Of a stretch of DNA of 64,000 bases, positions 22,941 through 31,394 are shown piece after piece; the first letter of the stretch is position 1; each line of letters starts with the position of its first letter. This DNA comes from Christiangramia fulva. Lineage in GTDB: Bacteria; Bacteroidota; Bacteroidia; Flavobacteriales; Flavobacteriaceae. The notes under the pieces were generated by a model. It made no database searches, was not told the DNA's origin, and saw only the letters and a list, made by a program, of their open reading frames with translations. Location: contig NZ_CP028136.1 of assembly GCF_003024155.1 (NCBI RefSeq), positions 2,232,001 through 2,296,000 on the forward strand, in the 5' to 3' direction. Both the position numbers and the translations under genes were made by a program.

Positions 22941-22968
22941 GGTTGCCAAAATAAGGGCAATCTTTTTT
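22941..22968 (+). terminator. Rho-independent terminator after SusD
   Basis: A 7-base stem (GGTTGCC / GGCAATC with one G-T pair) is followed directly by six T. It separates the SusC/SusD pair from the FG-GAP gene, which has its own promoter-like sequence. Confidence 0.65.
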
Positions 22969-23011
22969 CTTGCCTTAAATTACCTACCAAAAATATAGTA
23001 GCTACTATTTA

Positions 23012-23040
23012 TTTGATCTCCAGAACCTCAATTATGTTTG
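23012..23040 (+). promoter_or_regulatory. Promoter-like TTTG-N17-TATGTTTG
   Basis: TTTG at 23012-23015 and a perfect TAnnTTTG box (TATGTTTG, 23033-23040) are 17 bases apart, as in Bacteroidota promoters. The ATG at 23056 lies just downstream, giving a short leader; this also argues against the in-frame TTG at 23038 as start. The short leader is the main reason for caution. Confidence 0.4.
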
Positions 23041-23055
23041 CAAATAAAAATTAGT

Positions 23056-26000
23056 ATGATTTCCTTTAATAGCAATTTTAGATTTTTATTTATTTGTATT
23101 AGTTTATTTCTTATTGGATGCAATAAGGAAAGAGACGGTTCTACCATGTTTGATTCCCTTGATCCGGCCAAGACAAAAGTTGCTTTTACCAACGAAGTTA
23201 TCGAAACTAAAGAGCTAAATGTTATGCAATATGAGTATATGTATAATGGTGCTGGTGTTGCAATTGGGGATCTAAATGGAGATAACCTGCCAGATCTGTA
23301 CCTGACGGGTAATATTGTAGAAAACAAATTATATCTAAATAAAGGAAATTTTGAGTTTGAAGATGTAACCCAGCAATCTGGAGTTAAAGGAAAAGAGAAT
23401 TGGAGTACTGGAACTAGTATGGCGGATGTCAATAGTGATGGATTGCTCGATATTTATGTGTGCTACTCTGGATTGGGAACTAAAGAAGACCGCTCGAACC
23501 AATTATTTATCAACCAGGGACCTGATAAAAACGGCGTGCCAAAATTTATTGATAAAGCAAAAGATTTTGGTTTAGACGCAGTTGGAAGCAATAGTACCCA
23601 GGCAGCATTTTTAGACTATGATTTAGATGGAGACCTTGATGTGTTTCTTCTAAATCATTCAAAAGAGTACTATTCTCCATTTTACAATAGTACAAAGCTA
23701 AGAAATACAAGACATCCATATTATGGAAATATTTTGTATAGAAATGATAATGGCAGTTTTGTTAATGTTAGTGAAGAAGCTGGTATTCACGGTAGCGGAT
23801 TAAATTTTGGTTTGGGAGTTTCCATTAGTGATGTAAATGACGATAATTGGCCGGATATCTACGTGTCTAATGATTATGTGGAGCAGGACTTTTTGTATTT
23901 AAATAACGGAGATGGGACTTTTACGGAAACTTCTAAAAAATCGTTTGGTCACATTTCTAAATTTTCAATGGGCAATGATGCCACCGATATAAATAATGAT
24001 GGCCAAATTGATCTGGTTACATTGGATATGATTCCTGAGGATAATTATCGTCAAAAAATATTAAAAGGTCCAGATCAATATGATTTATACCATTTAGCTA
24101 TTGATAGTGGTTATCATAAACAGCAAATGAGAAACATGTTTCAACTCAATCAAGGTATAGATAAAGAAAAAGTGCCTCGTTTTAGTGAGATTGGTCAACT
24201 CACCGGAATATCCAATACCGACTGGAGCTGGGCGCCTTTAGTTGCCGATTTTGATAGCGACGGATTAAAAGATTTATATATTACTAATGGATATTTAAAA
24301 GACTTCACCAATAAAGATTTTATGAAGTTCGAAGTTGATCAGGCGGTGGCTAAAGTGAGAAGGAAAGGTGGTGAATTATTTGGGAAAAAAGGAAAAAAAC
24401 AATATTCCGATGTTATTTATGAATTGGTAAAAAAGATGTCTTCGACCAAAATTCCAAATTACATGTTTAAAAACACCAATGGTTTAAACTTTAAAGACGT
24501 AACTCAAGAATGGGGTTTGTCTGCTCCCACAGTTTCAACGGGAGCTGCGTATGGCGATTTGGATAATGATGGGGATCTTGATTTAGTTGTGTCTAATACT
24601 AATCAGCCAGTAAGTATTTATCGGAATAACGCAGATAAACTAAAAAATAATTACCTGGAAATTGATTTGAAGGGTGAAGGAAAGAATACACTGGCACTTG
24701 GGTCTAAAATCTGGGTATCTACTGATTCTTCAAATCAATTCATAGAGCACTACAATGTTAGAGGTTATCAGTCTTCAGTAGACCCAAAGATGTTTTTTGG
24801 CCTTGGGAAATCCCACAAGGTCAATGTTAAAATTCAGTGGCCTGACGGGCGTTTGACAATCCGGAATAATGTTAAGTCGAACCAGGTTTTACAATTGGAT
24901 CAAGCCGACGCCAAAATTTCTCAAAAGGGGGCTGATTCATTACCGAATAAGAAATTTTTTGAACAGGTTAATAATTCAGGTATTGTTTATGAGCACAAAG
25001 AGAATAAATACATTGATTTTAAAGTAAACCGTCTCGCGCTTAAACAAAGTTCCATGTCTGGGCCAAAAATGGCCGTAGCCGATGTGAATGGTGATAACTT
25101 GGATGATTTATTTATTGGAGGAGCTTTGGGGCAACCAGACGCTTTGTTTATTTCTGATCCCAAAGGAAAGTTTAAAAAGGTTGATGTAAATTTTTGGTCA
25201 AAAACCGAAGCCTTTGAATCTACAGGGTCAACTTTTTTTGATGCAGACGGTGATGGAGATATGGATCTGTATGTTGTTGATGGAGGAAGCCAAAAATATA
25301 GTGATCCCAAGGTATTGATGGACAGACTTTATATTAACCAAGGTAATGGAAAATTTGAAAAAGCAAAAGAGGGTGTTCTACCGATTGCTTATTCGAACGG
25401 AAGCATTGTTGTTGCAGGTGATTATGATAATGATGGAGATCAGGATCTTTTTATTGGCGGAGGAAGTGAACCTGGTGATTATCCCAACTCTTCCTTAGGA
25501 GGTATTCTTAGAAATGATAGTAACCTCTCCAAGGGAGAAATTAAATTTACTATTGCTACAAGGGAAATTAATGAAAAACTAAGGCAGCCAGGAATTGTTA
25601 CTGATGCTATTTGGACCGATTTGAATGATGATGATTGGTTAGACCTTGTTCTAGTAGGAGAATGGATGCCTATCAAAGTTTATATTAATAATAATGGAAA
25701 ACTTATAGAAAAGACTAATGAATACGGTTTAGGAAAAAGCAATGGTTTGTGGCAAAGTATTGAAAATTCTGATATAGACGGGGATGGAGATATGGATCTT
25801 ATTGTTGGAAATATGAGTCCCAATTTGCCATTTAAAGTTTCTGAATCAGAACCTTTAGAAGCTTATATTGGTGATTTTAGAGGAGATGGTGTAATGAGTC
25901 CTGTAATTAGCAGCTATATACTTGGAGAAAGATATCCAATTGCTTCATTGGATGAATTACAAGATGCTTTCCCTATGATCAAAAAGAGATATTTAAAGTA

Positions 26001-26460
26001 TGAACAATATGCTAATGCTAATTTAAGGGAGGTGTTTGGCCCTGAACAGCTTGAAAAAGCTAAGCATTTGGAAGTATATGAACTTAAAAGTATTTATCTT
26101 GAAAACAAAGGGAATCATTTTGAAAAACATGAACTTCCTATGAAGGCCCAGTTTTCGGCTATTGAAGGCATAAATATATTTGATTTTAATAACGACAACA
26201 TTCAAGACATTCTGTTAACCGGAAATTATTATCCATTCAAAGTAGAATATGGTCCTGTAGATGCTAGCAAAGGTCTGTTGTTATTAGGTAAAGGTAATGG
26301 AGAATTTGATTGTGTACCCGAAAATAAATTAGGTGTCTGGATTGAAGGAGATGTGCGAGACGCAGAATTTTTATCTAATAATAAGGGAATTTATATAATT
26401 GTTTCGAAGAATAGCGACAGCATACAAGTTTTGAAACTTAATAAACTGGTTAAGCGTTAA
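23056..26460 (+). CDS. Large FG-GAP/VCBS repeat lipoprotein with ASPIC/UnbV domain
   Basis: A lipoprotein of 1134 residues from the chosen start (lipobox L-I-G-C, Cys22). Repeated calcium-binding blades of the type D-x-D-G/N-D-x-D (for example D-Y-D-L-D-G-D-L-D, D-L-D-N-D-G-D-L-D, D-A-D-G-D-G-D-M-D) form an N-terminal propeller. An ASPIC/UnbV domain follows at about 531-615, and a second set of FG-GAP blades fills the C-terminal half. Such proteins often follow SusC/SusD genes in Bacteroidota, but their role is not settled; surface glycan binding or adhesion is plausible. No catalytic motif is recognised. The start at 23056 (not TTG 23038) gives a standard lipoprotein signal. Confidence 0.88.
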   Translation: MISFNSNFRFLFICISLFLIGCNKERDGSTMFDSLDPAKTKVAFTNEVIETKELNVMQYEYMYNGAGVAIGDLNGDNLPDLYLTGNIVENKLYLNKGNFEFEDVTQQSGVKGKENWSTGTSMADVNSDGLLDIYVCYSGLGTKEDRSNQLFINQGPDKNGVPKFIDKAKDFGLDAVGSNSTQAAFLDYDLDGDLDVFLLNHSKEYYSPFYNSTKLRNTRHPYYGNILYRNDNGSFVNVSEEAGIHGSGLNFGLGVSISDVNDDNWPDIYVSNDYVEQDFLYLNNGDGTFTETSKKSFGHISKFSMGNDATDINNDGQIDLVTLDMIPEDNYRQKILKGPDQYDLYHLAIDSGYHKQQMRNMFQLNQGIDKEKVPRFSEIGQLTGISNTDWSWAPLVADFDSDGLKDLYITNGYLKDFTNKDFMKFEVDQAVAKVRRKGGELFGKKGKKQYSDVIYELVKKMSSTKIPNYMFKNTNGLNFKDVTQEWGLSAPTVSTGAAYGDLDNDGDLDLVVSNTNQPVSIYRNNADKLKNNYLEIDLKGEGKNTLALGSKIWVSTDSSNQFIEHYNVRGYQSSVDPKMFFGLGKSHKVNVKIQWPDGRLTIRNNVKSNQVLQLDQADAKISQKGADSLPNKKFFEQVNNSGIVYEHKENKYIDFKVNRLALKQSSMSGPKMAVADVNGDNLDDLFIGGALGQPDALFISDPKGKFKKVDVNFWSKTEAFESTGSTFFDADGDGDMDLYVVDGGSQKYSDPKVLMDRLYINQGNGKFEKAKEGVLPIAYSNGSIVVAGDYDNDGDQDLFIGGGSEPGDYPNSSLGGILRNDSNLSKGEIKFTIATREINEKLRQPGIVTDAIWTDLNDDDWLDLVLVGEWMPIKVYINNNGKLIEKTNEYGLGKSNGLWQSIENSDIDGDGDMDLIVGNMSPNLPFKVSESEPLEAYIGDFRGDGVMSPVISSYILGERYPIASLDELQDAFPMIKKRYLKYEQYANANLREVFGPEQLEKAKHLEVYELKSIYLENKGNHFEKHELPMKAQFSAIEGINIFDFNNDNIQDILLTGNYYPFKVEYGPVDASKGLLLLGKGNGEFDCVPENKLGVWIEGDVRDAEFLSNNKGIYIIVSKNSDSIQVLKLNKLVKR

Positions 26461-26612
26461 TAAAAGCGTGGAATAAACTAAAAACTAACATGCTAAAATA
26501 TAAATCCCAGACCTCTCGGCTTATTTACGTGTGTATTTCTATAAATTGAAAGAAATAATTCATAATCATTTTCATAATATATCGATTAAGATATATACAT
26601 CGCAGTAAAATT

Positions 26613-26657
26613 CAGGATACTACAGGATGCTATTATATATATTAGAAGCTATTTTTA
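26613..26657 (+). promoter_or_regulatory. CAGGATAC-type activator site and -7 box before the DUF4998-like gene
   Basis: The core is CAGGATACTACAGGATGC (26613-26630), an almost exact 10-base direct repeat; a further CAG lies 10 bases upstream (26603). Exactly 19 bases after it stands TATTTTTA (26650-26657), one mismatch from TAnnTTTG. The same arrangement occurs before five other transcription units in this window. The gene starts 69 bases downstream. Confidence 0.7.
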
Positions 26658-26726
26658 TACAAATAATGAGTTTAGCATTTTTTTACCATTGAAGCTAATC
26701 TTATTAATTCTTTAAAATCATAAGAA

Positions 26727-27893
26727 ATGAAACATCTATCCGGATATCTTCTAATTTTGCTGACCCTAATTTTGACCCTCGGAATTTTTTCCTGCGAAAA
26801 AGACGATTATGATTCATTGCTAAATAACAATGCTTCTAAAGTGGGAAAAGTCCAATCCCTGATAATTATGTCTGGCCAAAATAGGGTATTGGTTGAGGGA
26901 ATAATAGAAGACCCCAATGTTTCCCAGGTAAGTATTTCTTGGGATAATACAGATTCTATAATGCTTCCTGTAAATGCTCAGGATACTATTAGGAAAGAGA
27001 TTGGGAATCTTGAAGAAGGCCTGCATGTTTTTAATGTTAAAACAATTGATGCGAACGGAAATAGCTCCGAAGTAGTTTCAGCTGGGGCAGAAGTATTTGG
27101 ATCAAATTACATTAATAGCCTGGTGAATCGACCCTTAGAATCTAGTATGTTAATTGATAGTACTTTGGAGGTTAGTTTTGGTATGATTGATAAAACTACC
27201 GGGGTGATTGGAACAGAATTTATATATGAAGATACTTCAGGGGAAACAGAAAAATTGTTTCTGGATGTGAATAGGAATAATTTGAATGTTACTGATTTTA
27301 ATAGTGGTTCAACTTACAAATACCGAACAGCGTTTATTCCCTCGACTTTAGCTTTAGATACTATATATACCGATTATGCCAGTGTTACCCCATTCCAGTT
27401 CCCGGTCTTAAAGAACGCAAGCTCTTTTGAAGCCTCAGAAGTTAATGGAAGATGGGGGATACTTGCAGATTGGATTACTAATGATGCTATAAAAAACCAC
27501 GATGGTTACGGCGGATGGGATTCCAGAAATGGTTTTAATGTGGAATCTGGATGGGGAGCTCCTTCGATTGTTAATGGAAAAATATATCAAACTGTGACAG
27601 CAGGACCGACGGACTATACACTGGAAGTGGTGTTCAATGCAAATAATTATTCAGAATCTGATGAAGGTGGCTATTACATAGTAGTGGCAAAAGTGGAAGG
27701 CCTTCCAGATGTTGAAGATATTCCCACTGCTCCCGAAGTTCTTGGTTACGAGCGTGTCACCAGTTCAAATATGACTTACGATATTGATTTTACAGTTGAT
27801 GAAACTACATTAATTTCGATCGGCATTGTGACCACACAGGATGATTCTGGACGTTATGGACCTATTAAGTCCTTCGAAATTCTACCAAATTAA
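26727..27893 (+). CDS. DUF4998-like lipoprotein, candidate surface glycan-binding protein
   Basis: A 388-residue lipoprotein (Cys23 in I-F-S-C). Residues about 35-130 resemble DUF4998, a fibronectin-like domain common in lipoproteins encoded beside SusC/SusD. The second half (about 235-385) is a predicted beta-rich domain with G-G-W-D-S-R-N-G-F-N and E-S-G-W-G-A-P-S stretches, compatible with a jelly-roll binding module of the DUF5013 kind. No catalytic residues are recognised. It stands alone between its own activator-type promoter and a terminator. I infer a glycan-binding role from position and architecture only. Confidence 0.7.
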   Translation: MKHLSGYLLILLTLILTLGIFSCEKDDYDSLLNNNASKVGKVQSLIIMSGQNRVLVEGIIEDPNVSQVSISWDNTDSIMLPVNAQDTIRKEIGNLEEGLHVFNVKTIDANGNSSEVVSAGAEVFGSNYINSLVNRPLESSMLIDSTLEVSFGMIDKTTGVIGTEFIYEDTSGETEKLFLDVNRNNLNVTDFNSGSTYKYRTAFIPSTLALDTIYTDYASVTPFQFPVLKNASSFEASEVNGRWGILADWITNDAIKNHDGYGGWDSRNGFNVESGWGAPSIVNGKIYQTVTAGPTDYTLEVVFNANNYSESDEGGYYIVVAKVEGLPDVEDIPTAPEVLGYERVTSSNMTYDIDFTVDETTLISIGIVTTQDDSGRYGPIKSFEILPN

Positions 27894-28399
27894 TTTTTTT
27901 AAATAAAGTTAAAGTGTCTTTTTCTTTCATTACTGTATAAAATTTATAATGAGTCAAAAAATAACTGGGGTTCTGGCCCCAATTATTTTTATTTTAAACA
28001 GTTTTAATAATAAAGAAGCACAGCTTTTTTTGGCCCAATTTCATAAACTCACCAATAATAATTTTTGAAAAATCCCAGGGCAATCAATATATTGTCTTAA
28101 TAGTAGAGTTTATTTTTAAAATCTGTATAAACCTCTAAAATTCATAAAGGATCATCATTTAGAGGGAAAAATATTTGTGGGGAAATTATTAAATCCGACT
28201 TTTGGTTCCAGATAATTCCTAATATTTATTACGGTAACGGCCTTGTATTATGTTTACCCGTTATAAAAGCAAAATACCTGCTTATAGTTATCTTTTTGAA
28301 ATAAATGAACAGAGGTCTGAAGGGTGTAGTGATCATCTGTTTGTAACTCCTACCTTTTTGGATGGGAACAAGAAGTTAAAATTACCAAACTGTTATTTT
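27894..28399. other. Intergenic region between converging genes
   Basis: 506 AT-rich bases between two genes that converge. It contains the hairpin at 27963-27994. A 59-codon open frame from 28250 runs into the end of the next gene and is not convincing as a gene. Nothing else is recognised. Confidence 0.6.
27963..27994 (+). terminator. Terminator hairpin after the DUF4998-like gene
   Basis: AACTGGGG and CCCCAATT form a stem with one mismatch around a 6-base loop, followed by the T-rich run ATTTTTATTTT. It can end transcription from the left, and its T-rich tail suits the plus strand. Confidence 0.6.
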
Positions 28400-30214
28400 T
28401 TAAAATTGACCGTTAGCAATATTACGTAACTTCTCAAATTCAACTTTTGAAACTTTAAAAACAGTTCCGTGTCGGGCGCCATTTGGAAATGAAACGAGCC
28501 CGGTGACATCTTCCCAATCTTTGAGGTTTTTAGATCTTATGGCCCCATATTTTTTTTCAATGTATTTATCGAAATAAACATACCAGTAATCTCCAATTTT
28601 TATGACAGTTGGTCCTTCTGCCCAGTATTTTCCTGTTATAGGCTCTGATATGTTGGTATATGGACCGGTAATATTTTTAGAAGTAGCTATTTTAATATTT
28701 TTTTTAGGAGGATTTCTGGTTTCATCTTTTAAAAACATATAAAAAGTGTTTCCGGATTCTTTGATCGTGGCATCAATAATGTTAAATCCGGGATCGAATA
28801 AAAGTTTGGCAGGAGTAAATTCTTGAAAATCTTTAGTGGCGGTGTAATACATCCTGTGATTGTAACCATTGTCAGTGCTGTTTTGTGTTTCCGGAAATTT
28901 ACCGTCGATAGTGGTAGCCCAATAGATGATATACCTGTCATTTTTGGCATCATAGTTTATTTCAGGAGCCCAACAATTTCTGGCATTTTTCTCTTTTTCC
29001 ATGACCGGAATAAACTTTTGTTCACTCCAGTGAATCAAGTCCTTGGAAGTAGCATAACCTATACCTTTTGCGGTCCAACCAACCGTCCACACCATATGGT
29101 AATTTCCATCTTTTCCTCGAATTATGCATGGGTCGCGCATTAATCTTTCCTTACCCAATTCCGGTTTCAGATACGATCGATCATTGTTCATATGCTTCCA
29201 TTCCAGTCCGTTTTTACTATAGGCTAAATGGAGGCCATCCTCGCCATTCCCTTTAAAATATGAGAATAAGCAGACGGAATCAATTTGTTTTGGAATTAAT
29301 TCATTCACGCGAAGCCAATTGGCCAAAGTTTTTGGCCATTGGGTAGCGGGAAGATTTCTACCCATTCCAAATCCGTGGCCTCCTTTTTGGAAGACATGAA
29401 GTTCTCCTTTTACATTACGGTCTTTAAGTGCAAGGAAATACCTGATGCTGTTCTCAACCGGAACGGCACCGTCATCAGCAGCATGAACAAGAAAAGCCAT
29501 GGGAGTATTCTCATCAACCTGCAGTTCGTTGGAATATTCGTCCTTTTTCTTCTGTGAAGCATTCTTGCCTAATAAACTTTCCTGGGATCCTTTATGGGTG
29601 ATTTCATTCTGCATGGAAGCTACGGGATAAAGGAGTATGGAAAAATCTGGCCGGGCACTCACGCTGTCCTTTACCTTATAAACTTCTTGGTCGTAATGAG
29701 TGGAGAGCATGGCAGCCAGATGTCCGCCGGCTGAGAATCCCATGATCCCGATTTTGAAGGGATCAAGATTCCATTTATCAGCATTTCTTCGAACCATTCG
29801 CAGTGCCCGCTGGGCATCCTGAAGAGGACCAATGGTCTTATCTTCCATGATCTGATCACTGGGAAGGCGGTATTTCAAAACAAAGGCGGTAACTCCTAAT
29901 GAATTCAGCCACTCGGCTACCTTATAACCCTCCTTGTTGATAGCCAGATGGCTATAGCCACCACCTGGACAAATGATCACCGCTGTTCCATTGGCCTTAT
30001 CCTGCTGCGGAAGAAATACAGCCAAAGTGGGTGTTTTAACTTTACTGAGGCTCTTCACCTCTCCCTCTGAATCCAACTGCTGTTCTTCCGTGTATGAAGA
30101 AGCGGTTTTGGTGCCGGGGATCTTCTCCGGCCAGAGAGGAAATATTTTAGTTTGGGCATTCGTATGGTCAAGAGGTAAGATCAGGAATAAAAACAGGTAA
30201 AATAGGTTCTTCAT
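28400..30214 (-). CDS. Bifunctional carbohydrate esterase - GH43-like glycosidase
   Basis: A 604-residue exported protein (signal peptide ending near residue 21) that joins two enzymes. Residues about 35-290 form an alpha/beta hydrolase with the oxyanion segment P-G-G-G-Y, nucleophile Ser161 in G-F-S-A-G-G-H, and acid and histidine in D-D-G-A-V-P and K-G-G-H-G-F. This is typical of acetyl-xylan or pectin-type acetylesterases. Residues about 305-604 form a five-bladed propeller of the GH43 clan with a complete triad at the expected spacing: Asp361 (R-D-P), Asp481 (I-I-D-A-T) and Glu533 (W-A-E-G-P). It probably deacetylates and trims the same oligosaccharide. It lies 38 bases after the GH105 gene as the last gene of the operon. 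Confidence 0.88.
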   Translation of the reverse strand: MKNLFYLFLFLILPLDHTNAQTKIFPLWPEKIPGTKTASSYTEEQQLDSEGEVKSLSKVKTPTLAVFLPQQDKANGTAVIICPGGGYSHLAINKEGYKVAEWLNSLGVTAFVLKYRLPSDQIMEDKTIGPLQDAQRALRMVRRNADKWNLDPFKIGIMGFSAGGHLAAMLSTHYDQEVYKVKDSVSARPDFSILLYPVASMQNEITHKGSQESLLGKNASQKKKDEYSNELQVDENTPMAFLVHAADDGAVPVENSIRYFLALKDRNVKGELHVFQKGGHGFGMGRNLPATQWPKTLANWLRVNELIPKQIDSVCLFSYFKGNGEDGLHLAYSKNGLEWKHMNNDRSYLKPELGKERLMRDPCIIRGKDGNYHMVWTVGWTAKGIGYATSKDLIHWSEQKFIPVMEKEKNARNCWAPEINYDAKNDRYIIYWATTIDGKFPETQNSTDNGYNHRMYYTATKDFQEFTPAKLLFDPGFNIIDATIKESGNTFYMFLKDETRNPPKKNIKIATSKNITGPYTNISEPITGKYWAEGPTVIKIGDYWYVYFDKYIEKKYGAIRSKNLKDWEDVTGLVSFPNGARHGTVFKVSKVEFEKLRNIANGQF

Positions 30215-30252
30215 TTATAATGTTATTATCAATTTAACTATGTGTTTTTAGA

Positions 30253-31389
30253 TCATATTTCTAGTTTGTAAACCTCACTTCCGGCCAGTAAAAAGCACCC
30301 CAGGCCGTAGTCTTCAAAATCTGGGACTTTGTCGTATGTAAGTGGCTGCCCGTTTTTTGGCTCTTTTCCTGTAGATTGCACGTAGCCCAGAAAACCATTG
30401 TCATGCAAACTTTCCTTGGCCATTGCATTCCAGCCTTTCCTGATCACGGGAAGGTATTCCTTCCTGTCAAGAAGTCCATGGTTAACTCCGTAAGCTATCG
30501 CGTAGACAAAAAGGGCAGTGCCAGATAATTCGGGCCCGCCAAAGTGGCTTTCATCATGTAGGCTCACATTCCAAAACCCATCTTTGCGCTGCACCTTTTT
30601 AAGTGCTTTGGCCATCGTCTGCAGGTCTTCTACATATTGTTCCCGATGTGGGGCATCTTCAGGAATGATGGATAATACTTTTGCCAGAGCTCCTATCACC
30701 CAGCCGTTCCCCCGGCTCCAATAGGCATCTTCGCCATTTGGTTCTTTGTAAGGCGGTGCAAAATCGGCATCGCGCCACCAAAGGCCGTCCTCTTCATTGA
30801 ACAATCCGTTCTTTCCGTGATGGTTCCGGGTAAACATATACATGTCGTACATTTTTTCAAAATACCGGGGATCATTCTCAACCACGCCCATTTTCGCAAA
30901 AACCGGCATTCCCATTTGAATTGCATCCACCCAGGACCAGTCGTCATTCTGCGGAGTATGCAGAAATTTTTCCATACAGGCTCGGGTATTCTTTAGTTTT
31001 TCAGGTTTTGGTTCCAGCTGATAAAGGTCAATATAAGTTTGTGCAGCACAATAGTCGTCGGCATTGCGGGTAATATTTCCGCTTCTGAAACCCCAGTTGT
31101 GAAAATCGGCCCAATCTTTTGCGTATTTATAATATTCTTTGCTTGGATAAATCTCATGTAAGGCCATAAGGCCTTCATAATATACCGAACGGGTCCAGAT
31201 ATTGCTAGGCCTTTCTTTATTGGTAATGATGGTTTTTCCTACATCGGGCCATTTTTGCATAAAGTAGTTGTTGGCCAGTTGCATCTTGTTCAAAACCTCC
31301 TGCCTGTCGATAGTGGTTTGTGCATAAACAGAAGAAACCTGAAATGAAAGAAATAGTATCAATGATCTGAGAAAAAGGTTTTTTTTCAT
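30253..31389 (-). CDS. GH105 unsaturated glucuronyl/galacturonyl hydrolase
   Basis: A 378-residue exported (alpha/alpha)6-barrel enzyme of the YteR/YesR type. It hydrates and removes the unsaturated uronic acid that polysaccharide lyases leave at the non-reducing end. Probable catalytic acids are Asp111/Asp112 in N-A-D-D-Y-C-A-A-Q and Asp155 in W-S-W-V-D-A-I-Q-M-G. The ATG at 31389 is preferred: it gives a clean signal peptide (ending V-Y-A-Q) and begins 5 bases after the GH106 stop. The longer frame from 31482 would overlap GH106 by 88 bases. Its presence implies a lyase step nearby, for which the PL22-like gene is one candidate. Confidence 0.93.
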   Translation of the reverse strand: MKKNLFLRSLILFLSFQVSSVYAQTTIDRQEVLNKMQLANNYFMQKWPDVGKTIITNKERPSNIWTRSVYYEGLMALHEIYPSKEYYKYAKDWADFHNWGFRSGNITRNADDYCAAQTYIDLYQLEPKPEKLKNTRACMEKFLHTPQNDDWSWVDAIQMGMPVFAKMGVVENDPRYFEKMYDMYMFTRNHHGKNGLFNEEDGLWWRDADFAPPYKEPNGEDAYWSRGNGWVIGALAKVLSIIPEDAPHREQYVEDLQTMAKALKKVQRKDGFWNVSLHDESHFGGPELSGTALFVYAIAYGVNHGLLDRKEYLPVIRKGWNAMAKESLHDNGFLGYVQSTGKEPKNGQPLTYDKVPDFEDYGLGCFLLAGSEVYKLEI

Positions 31390-31394
31390 CTTGA

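Noticed and set aside
23038..23055. TTG start for the FG-GAP lipoprotein
   Set aside because: It lies inside the promoter-like TATGTTTG box; the ATG at 23056 gives a proper lipobox distance.
28250..28429. 59-codon frame with a C-terminus-like sequence (P-A-Y-S-Y-L-F-E)
   Set aside because: It converges into the esterase-GH43 gene, has no signal or context, and could at most be a gene remnant; the likeness to carboxylesterase ends is too weak.
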